Positions 16,790 to 25,665 are shown, numbered from the stretch's first letter. The stretch: 64,000 nt of DNA from JAJTHC01 sp044358835 (GCA_044358835.1 JBIKNF010000007.1:27172-91171); one strand, 5' to 3'. Numbers and translations are program-made. The notes: a model not told the origin generated them from the sequence alone.

Positions 16790-16865
16790 ATGTAACGATT
16801 TGTGTAACAATGGAGGAGGGTGGGGTGAAAAGCGCACAACGGTTGCTTGACGCTGTTTTTATAAT
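16790..16865 (+). promoter_or_regulatory. Conserved upstream module, copy 1
   Basis: Carries ATGTAACGATTT and, exactly 57 bases later, TTGACGCTGT, followed by a TATAAT hexamer at 16860. The same two boxes at the same 57-base spacing precede the ORFs at 25993 and 26671. Between the boxes this copy has a second GTAAC and a G-rich stretch, and GCGCACAAC in place of the ACGCACCA of the others. It lies 165 bases upstream of the ORF at 17031. A promoter or operator role is inferred from conservation and position. Confidence 0.6.
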
Positions 16866-17030
16866 AGAGGGTACAGAAAAATAGCGAAAGTATTTTGAGT
16901 GGCGTAAAAAGTGATGAAAAGTCTTCAAAACCATTTTACGAAGGATTCATCTACCAAGTGACGCAGGGGGAGGCGGTTCAGCCAACAGGGCATACAGCCC
17001 CCCCACCATAAATCAGAAAAGGAGAAAACA

Positions 17031-17759
17031 ATGCTAAAGCTAGGCCAAGTGTTCAATAGACAGGTTGCAAGATTTAACCGGGCGTGGGAGATAAATTCCG
17101 GGGGAGGTATTAGTCCTAATGTTCCAATCGAATTTCGCTACTTATTTGAAGATGCGACGTCAAATAACCTCGAATTGCGTAAAAATGCATTCGAGCAATT
17201 ATCGCGTTACCTGACGAATAGAACGCCAACAGCAGATCGAGGCCCACTAAGAGAAAAAATTAACAAGCAATTGAATGATTTGTCTACGCAACCAGAGTGG
17301 CCTACTTTCGGTATGAAGTCGGGCATATCAAAGGGTCAACCTTGGCTTGGACCGAAGATGAAGGACGGTGCAGGACAAGAAAACTTTTGGGGTATGGTTG
17401 GCTCTGATAACTTGGACGCCCTCTCCGAGGGACTCGGATATTTAGGTACTGTTGAAATTGAGGAACTGCTATCCTCACCAGCACTTAAAAAGTGGAGACC
17501 ACCAGAAGGATTCTGGGAATTACCTGTGTCTAAGCAGAGGCCCATTCTGGAGAGAGCCCTAAGAGAAAAAACAACTGCTGCTACAATAGAAGTAGTAAAT
17601 GGGGAAGTAAGATTCCTAGACCCCCCAGATATTAGAAACCTTGTTAACATTTCTTTTGCAAACGGAGAGAAACTCTTGCCCGCAGGAACGACAGTAGACA
17701 TGCCATTAATACCTCCTGCAGCTGAGGTTAGATTATCGAGGGTACAGAGAAAAAGCTAA
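17031..17759 (+). CDS. Hypothetical protein, accessory, atypical codon use
   Basis: A 242-residue protein with no recognised domain. It uses AGA, ATA and GGA codons far more than the housekeeping genes around it, suggesting recent acquisition. Segments such as WPTFGMKSGISKGQPWLGPK and FWGMVGSDNLDALSEGLGYL suggest a compact globular protein; there is no signal peptide or membrane segment. The ATG at 17031 follows AAAAGGAGAAAACA, a strong ribosome site. It shares its upstream module with the ORFs at 25993 and 26671, but its N-terminus (MLKLGQVFNRQ) resembles theirs only in the first residues. Mosaic repeats flank it on both sides. Function unknown. Confidence 0.75.
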   Translation: MLKLGQVFNRQVARFNRAWEINSGGGISPNVPIEFRYLFEDATSNNLELRKNAFEQLSRYLTNRTPTADRGPLREKINKQLNDLSTQPEWPTFGMKSGISKGQPWLGPKMKDGAGQENFWGMVGSDNLDALSEGLGYLGTVEIEELLSSPALKKWRPPEGFWELPVSKQRPILERALREKTTAATIEVVNGEVRFLDPPDIRNLVNISFANGEKLLPAGTTVDMPLIPPAAEVRLSRVQRKS

Positions 17760-18104
17760 AGGGCGGATTCAAGTAACAAGTGACGCAGGGAAGATTGGTC
17801 AAGCGGCTTGACGCTGTATCTCCGCTGGTGTGGCGAATTTCTTGGACGGTTGTTTAGCTTTCGTTCCACTAATTAAGTGAAGCAGGGGAGGAGAAACGCA
17901 AGGCATTCTTCCCCGTCCCCCCTTGAACCGCCTTTAGAGGGTTTGAGTAATCACCCCATTTATAGGCAAATTATAATGCAGACCGCCTATGGCGGTTTGG
18001 CGGCACAAAGACCCCCAAGCACCAGCGTTAAACGGAGCGAGAAACCCCAAAATACAAAGATTCTCAAGACTGCTACTGTTTAAATAGAAAATACTATTAT
18101 AATC
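17760..18104. repeat. Mosaic repeat region 3
   Basis: Gene-free stretch. It opens with CAAGTGACGCAGGG (also at 16957) and a partial copy of the upstream module (GCGGCTTGACGCTGTAT, 17803-17819). A block at 17884-17942 (GGGGAGGAGAAACGCAA, then CCCCTTGAACCGCCTTTAGA) recurs at 48614-48672. Then comes a CCGCCTATGGCGG palindrome near 17983, and 18019-18062 (ACCAGCGTTAAACGGAGCGA) is related to the block ends at 12350 and 48707. Confidence 0.75.
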
Positions 18105-18165
18105 AAGCAAAAAAATCGTAGCGACAACGAAGACGCCAGACGCTATTCAATCGTTTAATTGGTAT
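18105..18165 (-). repeat. Truncated palindromic element overlapping the coaX stop
   Basis: The right part of the 148-bp element (GCGACAACGAAGACGCCAGA, CGCTATTCAATCGTTTAATT, GGTAT) ends at 18165. Its left part is missing, and the piece before the core (CAAGCAAAAAAATCG) is of the type found in the 150-bp element at 56400. The inverted end supplies the last five codons and stop of coaX (18147-18164). Confidence 0.85.
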
Positions 18166-18965
18166 AAAGACCAAAACGCCCCCAAATCAGGCACCTGAAC
18201 ACAAGGCAGGTTTAGCGAATCCCCTAAGCCCGCTTGAAGTAAGGCAGGGGCATGCCCGCCCGTTAAAATCACCATAGGGACTTCTCCCCCAAAACAAGCC
18301 AACACTTGTTCACGCACGGCATGCGCCAGCCCCAACACATAAGGACGCTGCCCCCCATAGCCTAAAGCCGTTGCCGTGTTATGCCCCAAATCTAAGAACA
18401 GTTCTTCATTGCGTGAAGGGCGTAAATGGGGCGCTTTTTCCAACAAAGCGGATTGCCACACGCCGTAGCCCCCTTGAATCCATCCGCCGAAATGGGTGCG
18501 TTCTACCATAAAATCAACGGTTGTGGCTGTTCCCGCTGAAATGACCACCACGCCCGCTGCTTCCACCAGTTGACGCGCGGCCACCAAGTGAAGCATGCGA
18601 TCTAAGCCGAGTTCATCAAGGTTGTAATGCCAGGCGTCTAAGGCAGGGGCTAGCGACGCTTTTTCAAGGGATTCAAGCACCCACGGGGGCGCTTGGTGTG
18701 AAGCGTCTTCTAAGGCGTCTTTTAAAGTGGCTTGAAAAACAGGCGGTAAAGATGATCGCCACCGCACGCGTCGTGCGTGTTGAGCCCTTAAAAAATCGAG
18801 TAACGGGCCGGCATTTTCAAGCAACGCGGGGGTCGAAAATACCTGAACCTGCACGTGATGGTGCGCATTTTTAAAAAAGACTTTCACCGCTGTATTGCCA
18901 GCGTCTATATCGTGTGTACAATAAGAAGAGTAAGGGGCGTGACTTGTTTTGGCAACGGTATTCAT
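18147..18965 (-). CDS. coaX: Type III pantothenate kinase
   Basis: Phosphorylates pantothenate, the first step of coenzyme A synthesis; type III enzymes are of the ASKHA fold. Motifs are DIDAGNTAVKV (phosphate 1), LGLDRMLHLVAA, ISAGTATTVD and GGWIQGGYG. I prefer the ATG at 18965; an earlier in-frame ATG at 18989 adds eight residues. A TATAAT box lies 9 bases before the chosen ATG, so the message may have almost no leader. The protein ends in LYQLND-stop, encoded by the inverted end of a palindromic repeat, exactly as in hemD at 35642. It is divergent from the GH13 gene. Firm. Confidence 0.92.
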   Translation of the reverse strand: MNTVAKTSHAPYSSYCTHDIDAGNTAVKVFFKNAHHHVQVQVFSTPALLENAGPLLDFLRAQHARRVRWRSSLPPVFQATLKDALEDASHQAPPWVLESLEKASLAPALDAWHYNLDELGLDRMLHLVAARQLVEAAGVVVISAGTATTVDFMVERTHFGGWIQGGYGVWQSALLEKAPHLRPSRNEELFLDLGHNTATALGYGGQRPYVLGLAHAVREQVLACFGGEVPMVILTGGHAPALLQAGLGDSLNLPCVQVPDLGAFWSLYQLND

Positions 18966-19032
18966 GGCTCCATTATAGCAGTAAGTCATTAGATGTGTAC
19001 CCCATTGCTTGGCAATGAGTTAAAGGAAGACC

Positions 19033-21030
19033 ATGATCACGATGATGCCAAGTAAACGCATACGCCCCCGATTATTTCACACTCGCCCCACCAAACTTAA
19101 ACACAGCTGGACGTATAGCCCCCAAGTCCAAGCCATTCATGGTAGCCCCAAAGCCTTGTGGAAACGCCTAGAAAATGCCTTGATTCACGTGTACGGCCCC
19201 GCCACGGTGGCGCATTTAATGCCCACGATTTTTCAACAACTTCAAAAAAGTCGTCAAACACGCCCCACCGCACGCCAAGCCCTTGACGATAAACGTTCGG
19301 TGGATTGGGTGAAAGATGAAGTGGTCTACATGCTTTACCCCGAACGTTTTGGCGTGGGGAGCCATACCAATCACGCCGAAGGAAAAATTCACGGCGATTT
19401 TGACGCCATTCGTGAACAGTTGCCTTACCTTAAAAGCTTGGGTGTTACAACGCTGTATATTTTACCGTTTATGTCGTCTCCTCTTGGGGATGCGGGCTTT
19501 GATGTTTCGGATTACACCAATGTGCGTGAAGATTTAGGGGGACTTGAAGCCTTCCGTCGTTTTAGAGACAACGCGAGTGCCATGGGCTTTAAACTAAAAT
19601 CCGACTTAATTTTAAACCACATTAGCGATCAACACCCGTGGTTTCAACAAGCCTTGGCCGGCAACCCCGAAAAGCTCGACTACTTTGTGTACCGAAAAGA
19701 AGCCCCCCTCTACAAGCGCTACCGCGACGAACAACGCGGGATTGTGTGTGATTACACCGAAGCCGATGGCTCCATTTCCTCTCGTCGTTTAATGTTTCCA
19801 GATCAAGTGGAATGCCATTACCGCCTGATTCACATTGATTCAGAAGACTACTATTTTTATCATTCCTTTTACCCCTTTCAAGTGGATCTGAACTGGGAAA
19901 ACCCCAATGTGTTGTTGGATGTCTTAAACGTCATTGCCTTTTGGGTCAATGAAGGCGTCGATATTTTTCGTTTAGATGCCATTCCCTACCTGATTAAAGA
20001 TTTTGGAACCGATGGAGAAAATCGGCCTCGTACCCATTCAGTCGTTGAAGCCATGAGTTGCTTCTTGCAATTACTGGCGCCTAGCACCATTTTTCAAGCC
20101 GAAGCGTGCCAGTGGCCTCAGGATATTTTGCCCTATTTCGGCACGGCCGATTCCCCCACCCACCGCAGTTCAGAAGTGCAAGTGTGCTATCACTTCCCAG
20201 TAATGCCCGCCATTTGGGGAAGCTTGCTTGAAGAGCGGGCGGCCTTGTTTTGGCAAGCCATTGAAGAAACCCCCGCCATTCCAGCCACCTGTGCGTGGGC
20301 CATGTTTTTGCGTGTGCATGACGAACTAACCCTTGAAATGACGGATGTGGACACCCGCAAACGCTTGTATGAAAAATTAGAAAGCAAGGGCGAAAGCTTT
20401 AGAAGTGGTTTAGGCGTTAGTGGCCGACTGGCGAGCTTTTTAGATGAAGACCCCCGCCGTATTATTAAGGCCTATGCCCTTTTATTAAGCTTACCAGGGC
20501 TGCCGATTATTTACTTTGGCGATGAACTTGGTGAAGTCAACAACACCAGCTTTGCGCAAGACGCTTCTGCCCAACGCTTGGCCATGATTCAATCCACCGG
20601 CCAAACGGCCTTAAGTTCCACGTACGACAGCAGAGACATCAACCGTTCGCCCCTAACAGCTGAAGCGTTAAGTCGCGTGCTTAAGCGTCGCCACAACGAC
20701 AAAGGCGTGTTGTTTCAACAAATGCAAGGCCTCATTGAAACCCGCCTAGCCAGTGAAGCGTTGCGTCGTGGGGATTTAACCCCCCTTCGTTTTGGCCCGC
20801 ATGCCAGCGCGTCTTTACTGGCGTTTCAGCGTCAAAGCGAACATGAAACCGTGTGGGTGTTAATTAACCTGAGTGCTTCCGCCATGACGCTAGACTTAAG
20901 TCAAGTCATGGATTTAAACCAAGACAGTAAGCCTCACTTTGCGTTTAAGGATCTGTTAAATGATGAGGTGATGAATGAACATCACTTGCGACTGGCACCC
21001 TATGCCTTTCGCTTCTTAAAGCATCTGTAG
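19033..21030 (+). CDS. Trehalose synthase-like glycoside hydrolase family 13 enzyme
   Basis: A cytoplasmic (beta/alpha)8 alpha-glucan enzyme, closest in sequence pattern to trehalose synthase (maltose alpha-D-glucosyltransferase). GH13 catalytic residues are Asp315 (VDIFRLDAIPYL), Glu357 (FQAEACQWPQDI) and Asp430 (FLRVHDELTLEM); the last two segments and HFPVMP are typical of the TreS subfamily. YILPFMSSPLGDAGFDVSDY is conserved region I. It carries about 95 extra N-terminal residues before the barrel and an insert near residues 225-260. The ATG follows AAAGGAAGACC. At 665 residues there is no fused maltokinase. No glycogen genes are nearby. The exact reaction is inferred. Confidence 0.85.
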   Translation: MITMMPSKRIRPRLFHTRPTKLKHSWTYSPQVQAIHGSPKALWKRLENALIHVYGPATVAHLMPTIFQQLQKSRQTRPTARQALDDKRSVDWVKDEVVYMLYPERFGVGSHTNHAEGKIHGDFDAIREQLPYLKSLGVTTLYILPFMSSPLGDAGFDVSDYTNVREDLGGLEAFRRFRDNASAMGFKLKSDLILNHISDQHPWFQQALAGNPEKLDYFVYRKEAPLYKRYRDEQRGIVCDYTEADGSISSRRLMFPDQVECHYRLIHIDSEDYYFYHSFYPFQVDLNWENPNVLLDVLNVIAFWVNEGVDIFRLDAIPYLIKDFGTDGENRPRTHSVVEAMSCFLQLLAPSTIFQAEACQWPQDILPYFGTADSPTHRSSEVQVCYHFPVMPAIWGSLLEERAALFWQAIEETPAIPATCAWAMFLRVHDELTLEMTDVDTRKRLYEKLESKGESFRSGLGVSGRLASFLDEDPRRIIKAYALLLSLPGLPIIYFGDELGEVNNTSFAQDASAQRLAMIQSTGQTALSSTYDSRDINRSPLTAEALSRVLKRRHNDKGVLFQQMQGLIETRLASEALRRGDLTPLRFGPHASASLLAFQRQSEHETVWVLINLSASAMTLDLSQVMDLNQDSKPHFAFKDLLNDEVMNEHHLRLAPYAFRFLKHL

Positions 21031-21046
21031 GCGAATCAAAGCATTT

Positions 21047-22144
21047 TTATTTGTTTTGCATGCCAAAAGCAGGCGAAGCGCCGTCTAAACCCAATGAAGG
21101 GGTAGGCACATGCACCTGTATGCCTGAACGAGGCCGTGCCTTGAGTTCTTTAATCAAGCACACCCGCCGATGCTCCACGGCTTCTGACAAAAACGTGGCC
21201 ACATTTTGCTTGAACGCCGTTTGGCACTGATTAACTTGCAAGCGAATAACAGCCTGAGGGTCTTGCATCCGAATATAGTCCACCCACAAGTTCAACAAGG
21301 CTTTGACTTCCACCACTTGATGCAACGGCGGTAAAATCCAGATCGTCCATTCATGAAGCGACGGATCCATAGGGGCATGGAGTTCCACCAAACACCCACA
21401 CGCGTCCACCCCGCGGTGTGAATCAGAACCCGATGAAGAAGAAGACAATGGTAAAAACCAGCGTTCCACTTGAGTGGTGGGCTTAAAATGTTGTGGCACC
21501 TTGCTTAAGGCGTGCTTCCACAACAACGGCAATTGCTGGTTATAATGTTCACACACACTGCGGGCATGGGCAGGGGTCACCCGTTTATAACCCGCTTGCC
21601 TTAAGGGACCTTCTCCTGTTGAAGAACGGCCTTCTTCAGAAAAAGCAGACGTAAGCGCAGAAGTAACCGCCGATTGCTCTTCTTCGCGTGAGCGGGTGGG
21701 CCAGTAAAAATAAGCGTCTTCTAAAGCGACTTGAAAGCCCTGATGCTTGAATAAGGTAAGCCGTGCCGAATCAAGAGGGCTTAATTCAACCAAAATAAAG
21801 CGCACCCCTCGTTTTTGATGAAACTGAAACAAGGCCTCTAAAAAATCCAGCTGAATGGCCCACCCCTGTTCTAGGGAAGCCTCAACGTCAAAGCCAATTA
21901 AATAGCGACGAAACGTCAGTACAGGGTCACTTTGCATAATGGCAACCCCTAAAACCGCGTCATGATTTTGCCAGGCTTGAATCAAGGGGAAAGGCATTTG
22001 CCCCCCTGAAAGAGAAGCCAAAAGCGTGTAAAGCCATAGTTTGGGTGAAGTCCACGACATCCAGCCCGTGGCCTTAAAGCCTTGCTTCTTTAAGTGCTGG
22101 GCCAGTAAAGACGCATTTTTGAAAGAAAGGGTATGTAGGGACAT
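21047..22144 (-). CDS. Hypothetical protein, possibly acetyltransferase-like fold
   Basis: A 365-residue protein I do not recognise. The N-terminal half (LGVAIMQSDPVL ... FLEALFQFHQKRGVRFILVELSPLDSARLTLFKHQGF) has the strand-helix order of GNAT acetyltransferases, including the L-x-x-x-x-x-ARLTLFKHQGF pattern resembling GNAT motif B. A Ser-rich linker (near residues 155-175 and 230-240) separates a second half with similar alternation, so it might be a tandem GNAT-like protein. The start has AGAGG ten bases upstream. Convergent with the GH13 gene. Fold prediction is tentative. Confidence 0.7.
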   Translation of the reverse strand: MSLHTLSFKNASLLAQHLKKQGFKATGWMSWTSPKLWLYTLLASLSGGQMPFPLIQAWQNHDAVLGVAIMQSDPVLTFRRYLIGFDVEASLEQGWAIQLDFLEALFQFHQKRGVRFILVELSPLDSARLTLFKHQGFQVALEDAYFYWPTRSREEEQSAVTSALTSAFSEEGRSSTGEGPLRQAGYKRVTPAHARSVCEHYNQQLPLLWKHALSKVPQHFKPTTQVERWFLPLSSSSSGSDSHRGVDACGCLVELHAPMDPSLHEWTIWILPPLHQVVEVKALLNLWVDYIRMQDPQAVIRLQVNQCQTAFKQNVATFLSEAVEHRRVCLIKELKARPRSGIQVHVPTPSLGLDGASPAFGMQNK

Positions 22145-22247
22145 TGAAACCTCTTTTCGATGATCTTTGGCGAAGCATTAGGGAATAGGACGTTTCTATA
22201 TTATACTATAGAAAGCTGTAGTCGTTCCTTTTATGGAAAGTGAAGTT

Positions 22248-22700
22248 ATGTCCAAAACCATTGTTTCAAACCGAAAAGCCTACCATGAATACCATGTGCT
22301 TGAAACATACACAACGGGCATTGTGCTTACAGGCACTGAAATTAAGTCGCTGCGGGCAGGTAAAGTCAGCATGGTGGACGCCCACGCCCGTGTTGAAAAG
22401 GGGGAAGTGTTCTTGTACAGCTTGAATATCTCGCCTTATGAATCAGGGACGCATTATAATCACGCCCCCACCCGAATCCGCAAACTACTCCTTCAAAAAA
22501 GGGAAATTACTAAACTTTCTGAAAAAATCAAAGAAAAAGGACTAACATTAATACCATTGAAGCTTTACTTTAGTCGCTGTTGGGTGAAAGTAGAATTGGG
22601 CGTTTGTCGGGGTAAAAAGCTCCATGACAAACGAGATACCCTGCGCATTCAACAGGTCAATCGGGACATGGATCGTGCTAAAAAAAGCTTTAATTCTTAA
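22248..22700 (+). CDS. smpB: SsrA-binding protein SmpB
   Basis: Binds tmRNA and brings it to stalled ribosomes for trans-translation. Diagnostic segments: NRKAYHEYHVLETYTTGIVLTGTEIKSLRAGK near the start (given in part), and the C-terminal GKKLHDKRDTLR motif with a basic tail. I choose the ATG at 22248 (MSKTIVSNRK), preceded by GGAAAGTGAAG; the ATG at 22233 would add five residues without a ribosome site. Length about 150. The tmRNA gene itself is not in the window. Firm. Confidence 0.95.
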   Translation: MSKTIVSNRKAYHEYHVLETYTTGIVLTGTEIKSLRAGKVSMVDAHARVEKGEVFLYSLNISPYESGTHYNHAPTRIRKLLLQKREITKLSEKIKEKGLTLIPLKLYFSRCWVKVELGVCRGKKLHDKRDTLRIQQVNRDMDRAKKSFNS

Positions 22701-22750
22701 TGTACCCCTGCTTTACACCCGCCCCTTAACGCCAAAAGGTTCTCGTTCCT

Positions 22751-24064
22751 ATGCCTTCGCCACACTCGCCAAATGACGCCATTCCCACTGAATCTTCTGC
22801 TGTTGCGGAACCACTCAAGCGACGTCGCATGGGGGCTTCTTCGCATACAGATGAATTTGGTATTCCCATTAGCACCCCCGCCAACTATGAACCGCTCGCC
22901 ATTGGCGTAAAAGACGAATTGCTCTGCGTTTTTCCGCGTTCGTTGCAAGCCGTTCCCTTAGCGTTGTTGCCGTGTGGGGTGGAACTCACCTTGGCCAAAA
23001 AAGTGGTGCAACCGCAGGATGCCTCCTTACTAAATCAAATGCTTCGTCAAGCATTTCGCTTTTTAAGCAATGTTCCAGTTGAAACCCAAGCACCTAAAAA
23101 ACCCAGAAAAACAACCCAAACGCCCCCCCCGCTTAAAGAAGTAGACGACTTAAGCACCGCGTATTACAAAGGCCAAGTGCCTGAAATTTTATTTGCGCAT
23201 ACGGCCTTACCCGAAGCTGAAACCGCCTTGATTGAAGATTTAGCGGTGTATGCTGAAAAATTATTGAGTATGGGCTTTATTTCGGCCGATGCACGAAGTA
23301 ACACGCCCTTAAGCGCGTTTAATGAAGATTCAGCAGTTCATCGCGCCGTACCTTGTGTGGTGATTGTGGGGCATGGGTTTTTGTACCAACGCTTTTTAAA
23401 GCACTTTTTGGCTCGATTGTCCCAAGTCGGGCATAGCCAAGCGGAACGAAAAGCCCTGCAAAAACTGTTGCTTGGCCGTGTGTGCCGAGGGCAATTACTC
23501 AGCGGGGCAGATGTTCCCACCCCCCCCACCCCCGCTGTAGATGCCATCCACGCTGTAGACGGGAAGCCTTTGGCCAGCGTGATGTTTAAAATCGCGGGGG
23601 GCTTAAATCAAACCCAACGTCAGATTCAACAAGCCTTGGGGCGTCATGGGGTTAGCGTTAGTGTGGAACATAATTCCCCTAACCCCGCCGAACGCCTTGA
23701 ACTGGTGGCCTTAAATGATGTTTTGCAAAGTGTGGTGGTTCCCCAAGCCTATACCCACTGGGAAAGCACCCAAAAACGGCGTGCTTCCTTAAAATCCATC
23801 AGTTATTATAGGCAAACTTTGTTAAAAACGTTGTTTGAAATTGGGGTGGCGCGTCAGGCTTTTCAGCGTTATGAATTGCCTGTGGCCTTAGGCATGCCGT
23901 GTGAAAAAGGGGATTTCAATACCCCTTCAGAAGAGGTGTTTCACTTTATTAGTGACGAACTGCGGGATTTCTTGCCCGTGTTGGTGGACTATGCCACTGA
24001 ACTTCAACTCCTAGAAGACGATCAAACGCTTGCGGAAATAGCCAGTCACCTCACACAAATATAA
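22751..24064 (+). CDS. Hypothetical protein
   Basis: A 437-residue protein of unknown function. It has a Pro/Ser-rich N-terminus with a basic patch (EPLKRRRMG), a Lys/Pro linker (KKPRKTTQTPPPLKEVDD) near residue 120, and otherwise mixed alpha/beta sequence. VPCVVIVGHGFLYQRFLKHFLARL and FKIAGGLNQTQRQIQQALGRHG are its most conserved-looking segments. No signal peptide or membrane helix. The ATG at 22751 has little ribosome-site support. It lies 50 bases downstream of smpB and may be cotranscribed. A repeat array starts directly after its stop. Confidence 0.7.
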   Translation: MPSPHSPNDAIPTESSAVAEPLKRRRMGASSHTDEFGIPISTPANYEPLAIGVKDELLCVFPRSLQAVPLALLPCGVELTLAKKVVQPQDASLLNQMLRQAFRFLSNVPVETQAPKKPRKTTQTPPPLKEVDDLSTAYYKGQVPEILFAHTALPEAETALIEDLAVYAEKLLSMGFISADARSNTPLSAFNEDSAVHRAVPCVVIVGHGFLYQRFLKHFLARLSQVGHSQAERKALQKLLLGRVCRGQLLSGADVPTPPTPAVDAIHAVDGKPLASVMFKIAGGLNQTQRQIQQALGRHGVSVSVEHNSPNPAERLELVALNDVLQSVVVPQAYTHWESTQKRRASLKSISYYRQTLLKTLFEIGVARQAFQRYELPVALGMPCEKGDFNTPSEEVFHFISDELRDFLPVLVDYATELQLLEDDQTLAEIASHLTQI

Positions 24065-24066
24065 AA

Positions 24067-24331
24067 ACAGGGGTACTTTTTGACCCACAAAAGTCGACTT
24101 TTCGACCCATGAAAGTCTGTTTTCTGGCCACGAAAGTCGTTTTTTTGACCCATGAAAGTCTGTTTTCTGGCCACGAAAGTCCGATTTCTGGCCACGAAAG
24201 TAAGGGGTTTTGAAGGATTTAGGCATTTTTCGCCTTGTTTCACCTATCGGATACTATAGATTTTCAAACAACTACTCTTCTTTAGCATGACACATTTTTG
24301 ATGTGTTTCCTAGTGGCTAAACCCCACTATA
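24067..24331. repeat. Composite repeat B with 21-22 bp direct-repeat array
   Basis: Six units between 24079 and 24208 alternate GACCCATGAAAGTCTGTTTT and GGCCACGAAAGTC types, followed by GGGGTTTTGAAGGATTTAGG, a TACTCTTCTTTAGCATGACA module, and an AGTGGCTAAACCCCACT hairpin that runs into TATAG. Same architecture as composites A and C, but without their lead-in. On the minus strand a frame opens with ATGCCTAAATC as in composite C; I treat it as repeat rather than gene. Confidence 0.85.
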
Positions 24332-24350
24332 GAAGGCTCTGCGAAAGTCC
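24328..24350. repeat. Solo end of the 141-bp MITE
   Basis: TATAGAAGGCTCTGCGAAAG matches the terminal inverted repeat of the complete MITEs at 35743 and 60517. The rest of that element is absent, so this is a broken copy joined to composite B at the shared TATA. Confidence 0.8.
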
Positions 24351-24521
24351 TTTTGCTTTGTCCCTCCTCCCTTAGGTCGCACGCCTCGCCTATGGCGGGC
24401 TTCGCTAGGAGGAGGGAACACCAGCTATGGACGGGCATCCCGAATCCCTCACCCCAACCCTCTCCCTAAGGGAGAGGGAGTAAAACGCCCTTCTGCAGAA
24501 GCTTCTATAGCGATAGATACA
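24351..24521. other. Intergenic region with degenerate short repeats
   Basis: G/C- and purine-rich DNA including the palindrome-like CTCGCCTATGGCGGGCTTCG and a stretch AACCCTCTCCCTAAGGGAGAGGGAG with an 8-bp stem (CTCTCCCT/AGGGAGAG). These resemble the mosaic blocks but I could not align them with confidence. No gene. Confidence 0.45.
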
Positions 24522-24557
24522 AAAAGGGAGCATCTCTTGTAGAGGCTCCCTTTTCTT
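24522..24557. terminator. Bidirectional terminator after rpsA
   Basis: AAAAGGGAGC pairs with GCTCCCTTTT across a 13-base loop that can itself fold (CTC/GAG). T-runs flank both sides, so it can work for rpsA on the minus strand and for transcription arriving from the left. Confidence 0.9.
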
Positions 24558-24585
24558 AAAATAAAGATATAGCCGTCTTTAGAGA

Positions 24586-25665
24586 CTAACCTTCAGTCGT
24601 AAAAGGCTTGTACGCCAGCGTAATACGACGATCGTAAGCGGCAATCGACACCACTTCAAAGTTGTAGGTGGTCTCTTGCTCAAAGATTCTTCCATGTTGG
24701 CCATAGGCACAATAGGCTTCCACTCCTGAAGTCAATTCAGCCAAAACCCCACTGGCCAGCTGTTTTGAGATACGGCCTTCCACCTGTTGCCCCACTTGAA
24801 AGAGTTCATCCACCACCGTCCAAGGATCGGCTTCCATGCGCTTGAGACTCAAGCTAATGCGCTGACGATCATGATCCACCGTCAATACGCGAACCGTCAC
24901 ATGTTCGCCTAGGTTAATGACGTCACTGGGGTGCTTAATGCGACGCCACGTGATTTCAGACAAAGGCAACAAGCCGTCAATGCCGTTGATGTCCACAAAC
25001 ACACCAAAATCGGTAATCTTCACGACTTCGCCCGTTACGACGGTGCCTTCTTCCAATTCCTTGAGCGTGTCGGCGCGCATGGCGGCTTTCATTTCAAAAA
25101 TGGCTTGACGATGGCTTAAAATCAGCTTGTTACGGTTGCTGTCGACTTCTAGGACTTTTACAGGCAATTCTTCGCCAGAAAGGTCGTCTAAAGATTTGGT
25201 GACGCGCAATTGGCTTGAAGGAATAAAGCCCTTAATGTTCATCACAGACGCCAGCATCCCGCCTTTGGTCACGCCTAAAATCGTGGCTTGCATGGTGGTT
25301 TGATCGTCTTTGGCTTGGCTTAAGGCGTCCCAATTTTTGACCTGTTGAACACGACGCAGACTCAACACGTATTGATGATGTTCTTCATTGTCTCTTAAAA
25401 CAAAGCATTCTAGGTTTTCACCCACTTGAAACTGTTCTAGCAAGTCTTCGGCCGTATGGGCGTTGGGGATTTCTTTCATCGGCACGACGCCTTCGTACTT
25501 GCCATCAACATCCACCAGCAGGCTTTCTTTTTCAATGCGTATAATGCGACCCACGCACAACGCGCCCATGCGGACTTCGGCATTAAAGCTTTTTTCAAGT
25601 AAGGCTGCAAAATCAGCTTCTAAGGATTCATTCATCGGTAAAGTCAAATGTTGTAGAACGGCCAA
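24586..25665 (-). CDS. rpsA: 30S ribosomal protein S1
   Basis: RNA-binding protein that helps the 30S subunit capture mRNA. Four S1 (OB-fold) repeats are visible: GALCVGRIIRIEKESLLVDV, a second with GVTKGGMLASVMNIKGFIPS, a third, best conserved, with GEVVKITDFGVFVDINGIDG, and a degenerate fourth (VEGRISKQLASGVLAEL). I place the start at the TTG at 25665 because TTAGGAG sits seven bases upstream; the ATG at 25635 (MNESLEADF) is the alternative, and the longer frame from 25788 is spurious. Length about 359. Identity is firm, the start fairly so. Confidence 0.9.
   Translation of the reverse strand: MAVLQHLTLPMNESLEADFAALLEKSFNAEVRMGALCVGRIIRIEKESLLVDVDGKYEGVVPMKEIPNAHTAEDLLEQFQVGENLECFVLRDNEEHHQYVLSLRRVQQVKNWDALSQAKDDQTTMQATILGVTKGGMLASVMNIKGFIPSSQLRVTKSLDDLSGEELPVKVLEVDSNRNKLILSHRQAIFEMKAAMRADTLKELEEGTVVTGEVVKITDFGVFVDINGIDGLLPLSEITWRRIKHPSDVINLGEHVTVRVLTVDHDRQRISLSLKRMEADPWTVVDELFQVGQQVEGRISKQLASGVLAELTSGVEAYCAYGQHGRIFEQETTYNFEVVSIAAYDRRITLAYKPFTTEG

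Noticed and set aside
16566..16850. 94-residue ORF
   Set aside because: It crosses two mosaic repeat blocks and the upstream module; the product is arginine-rich and frame is not kept at the sister copies.
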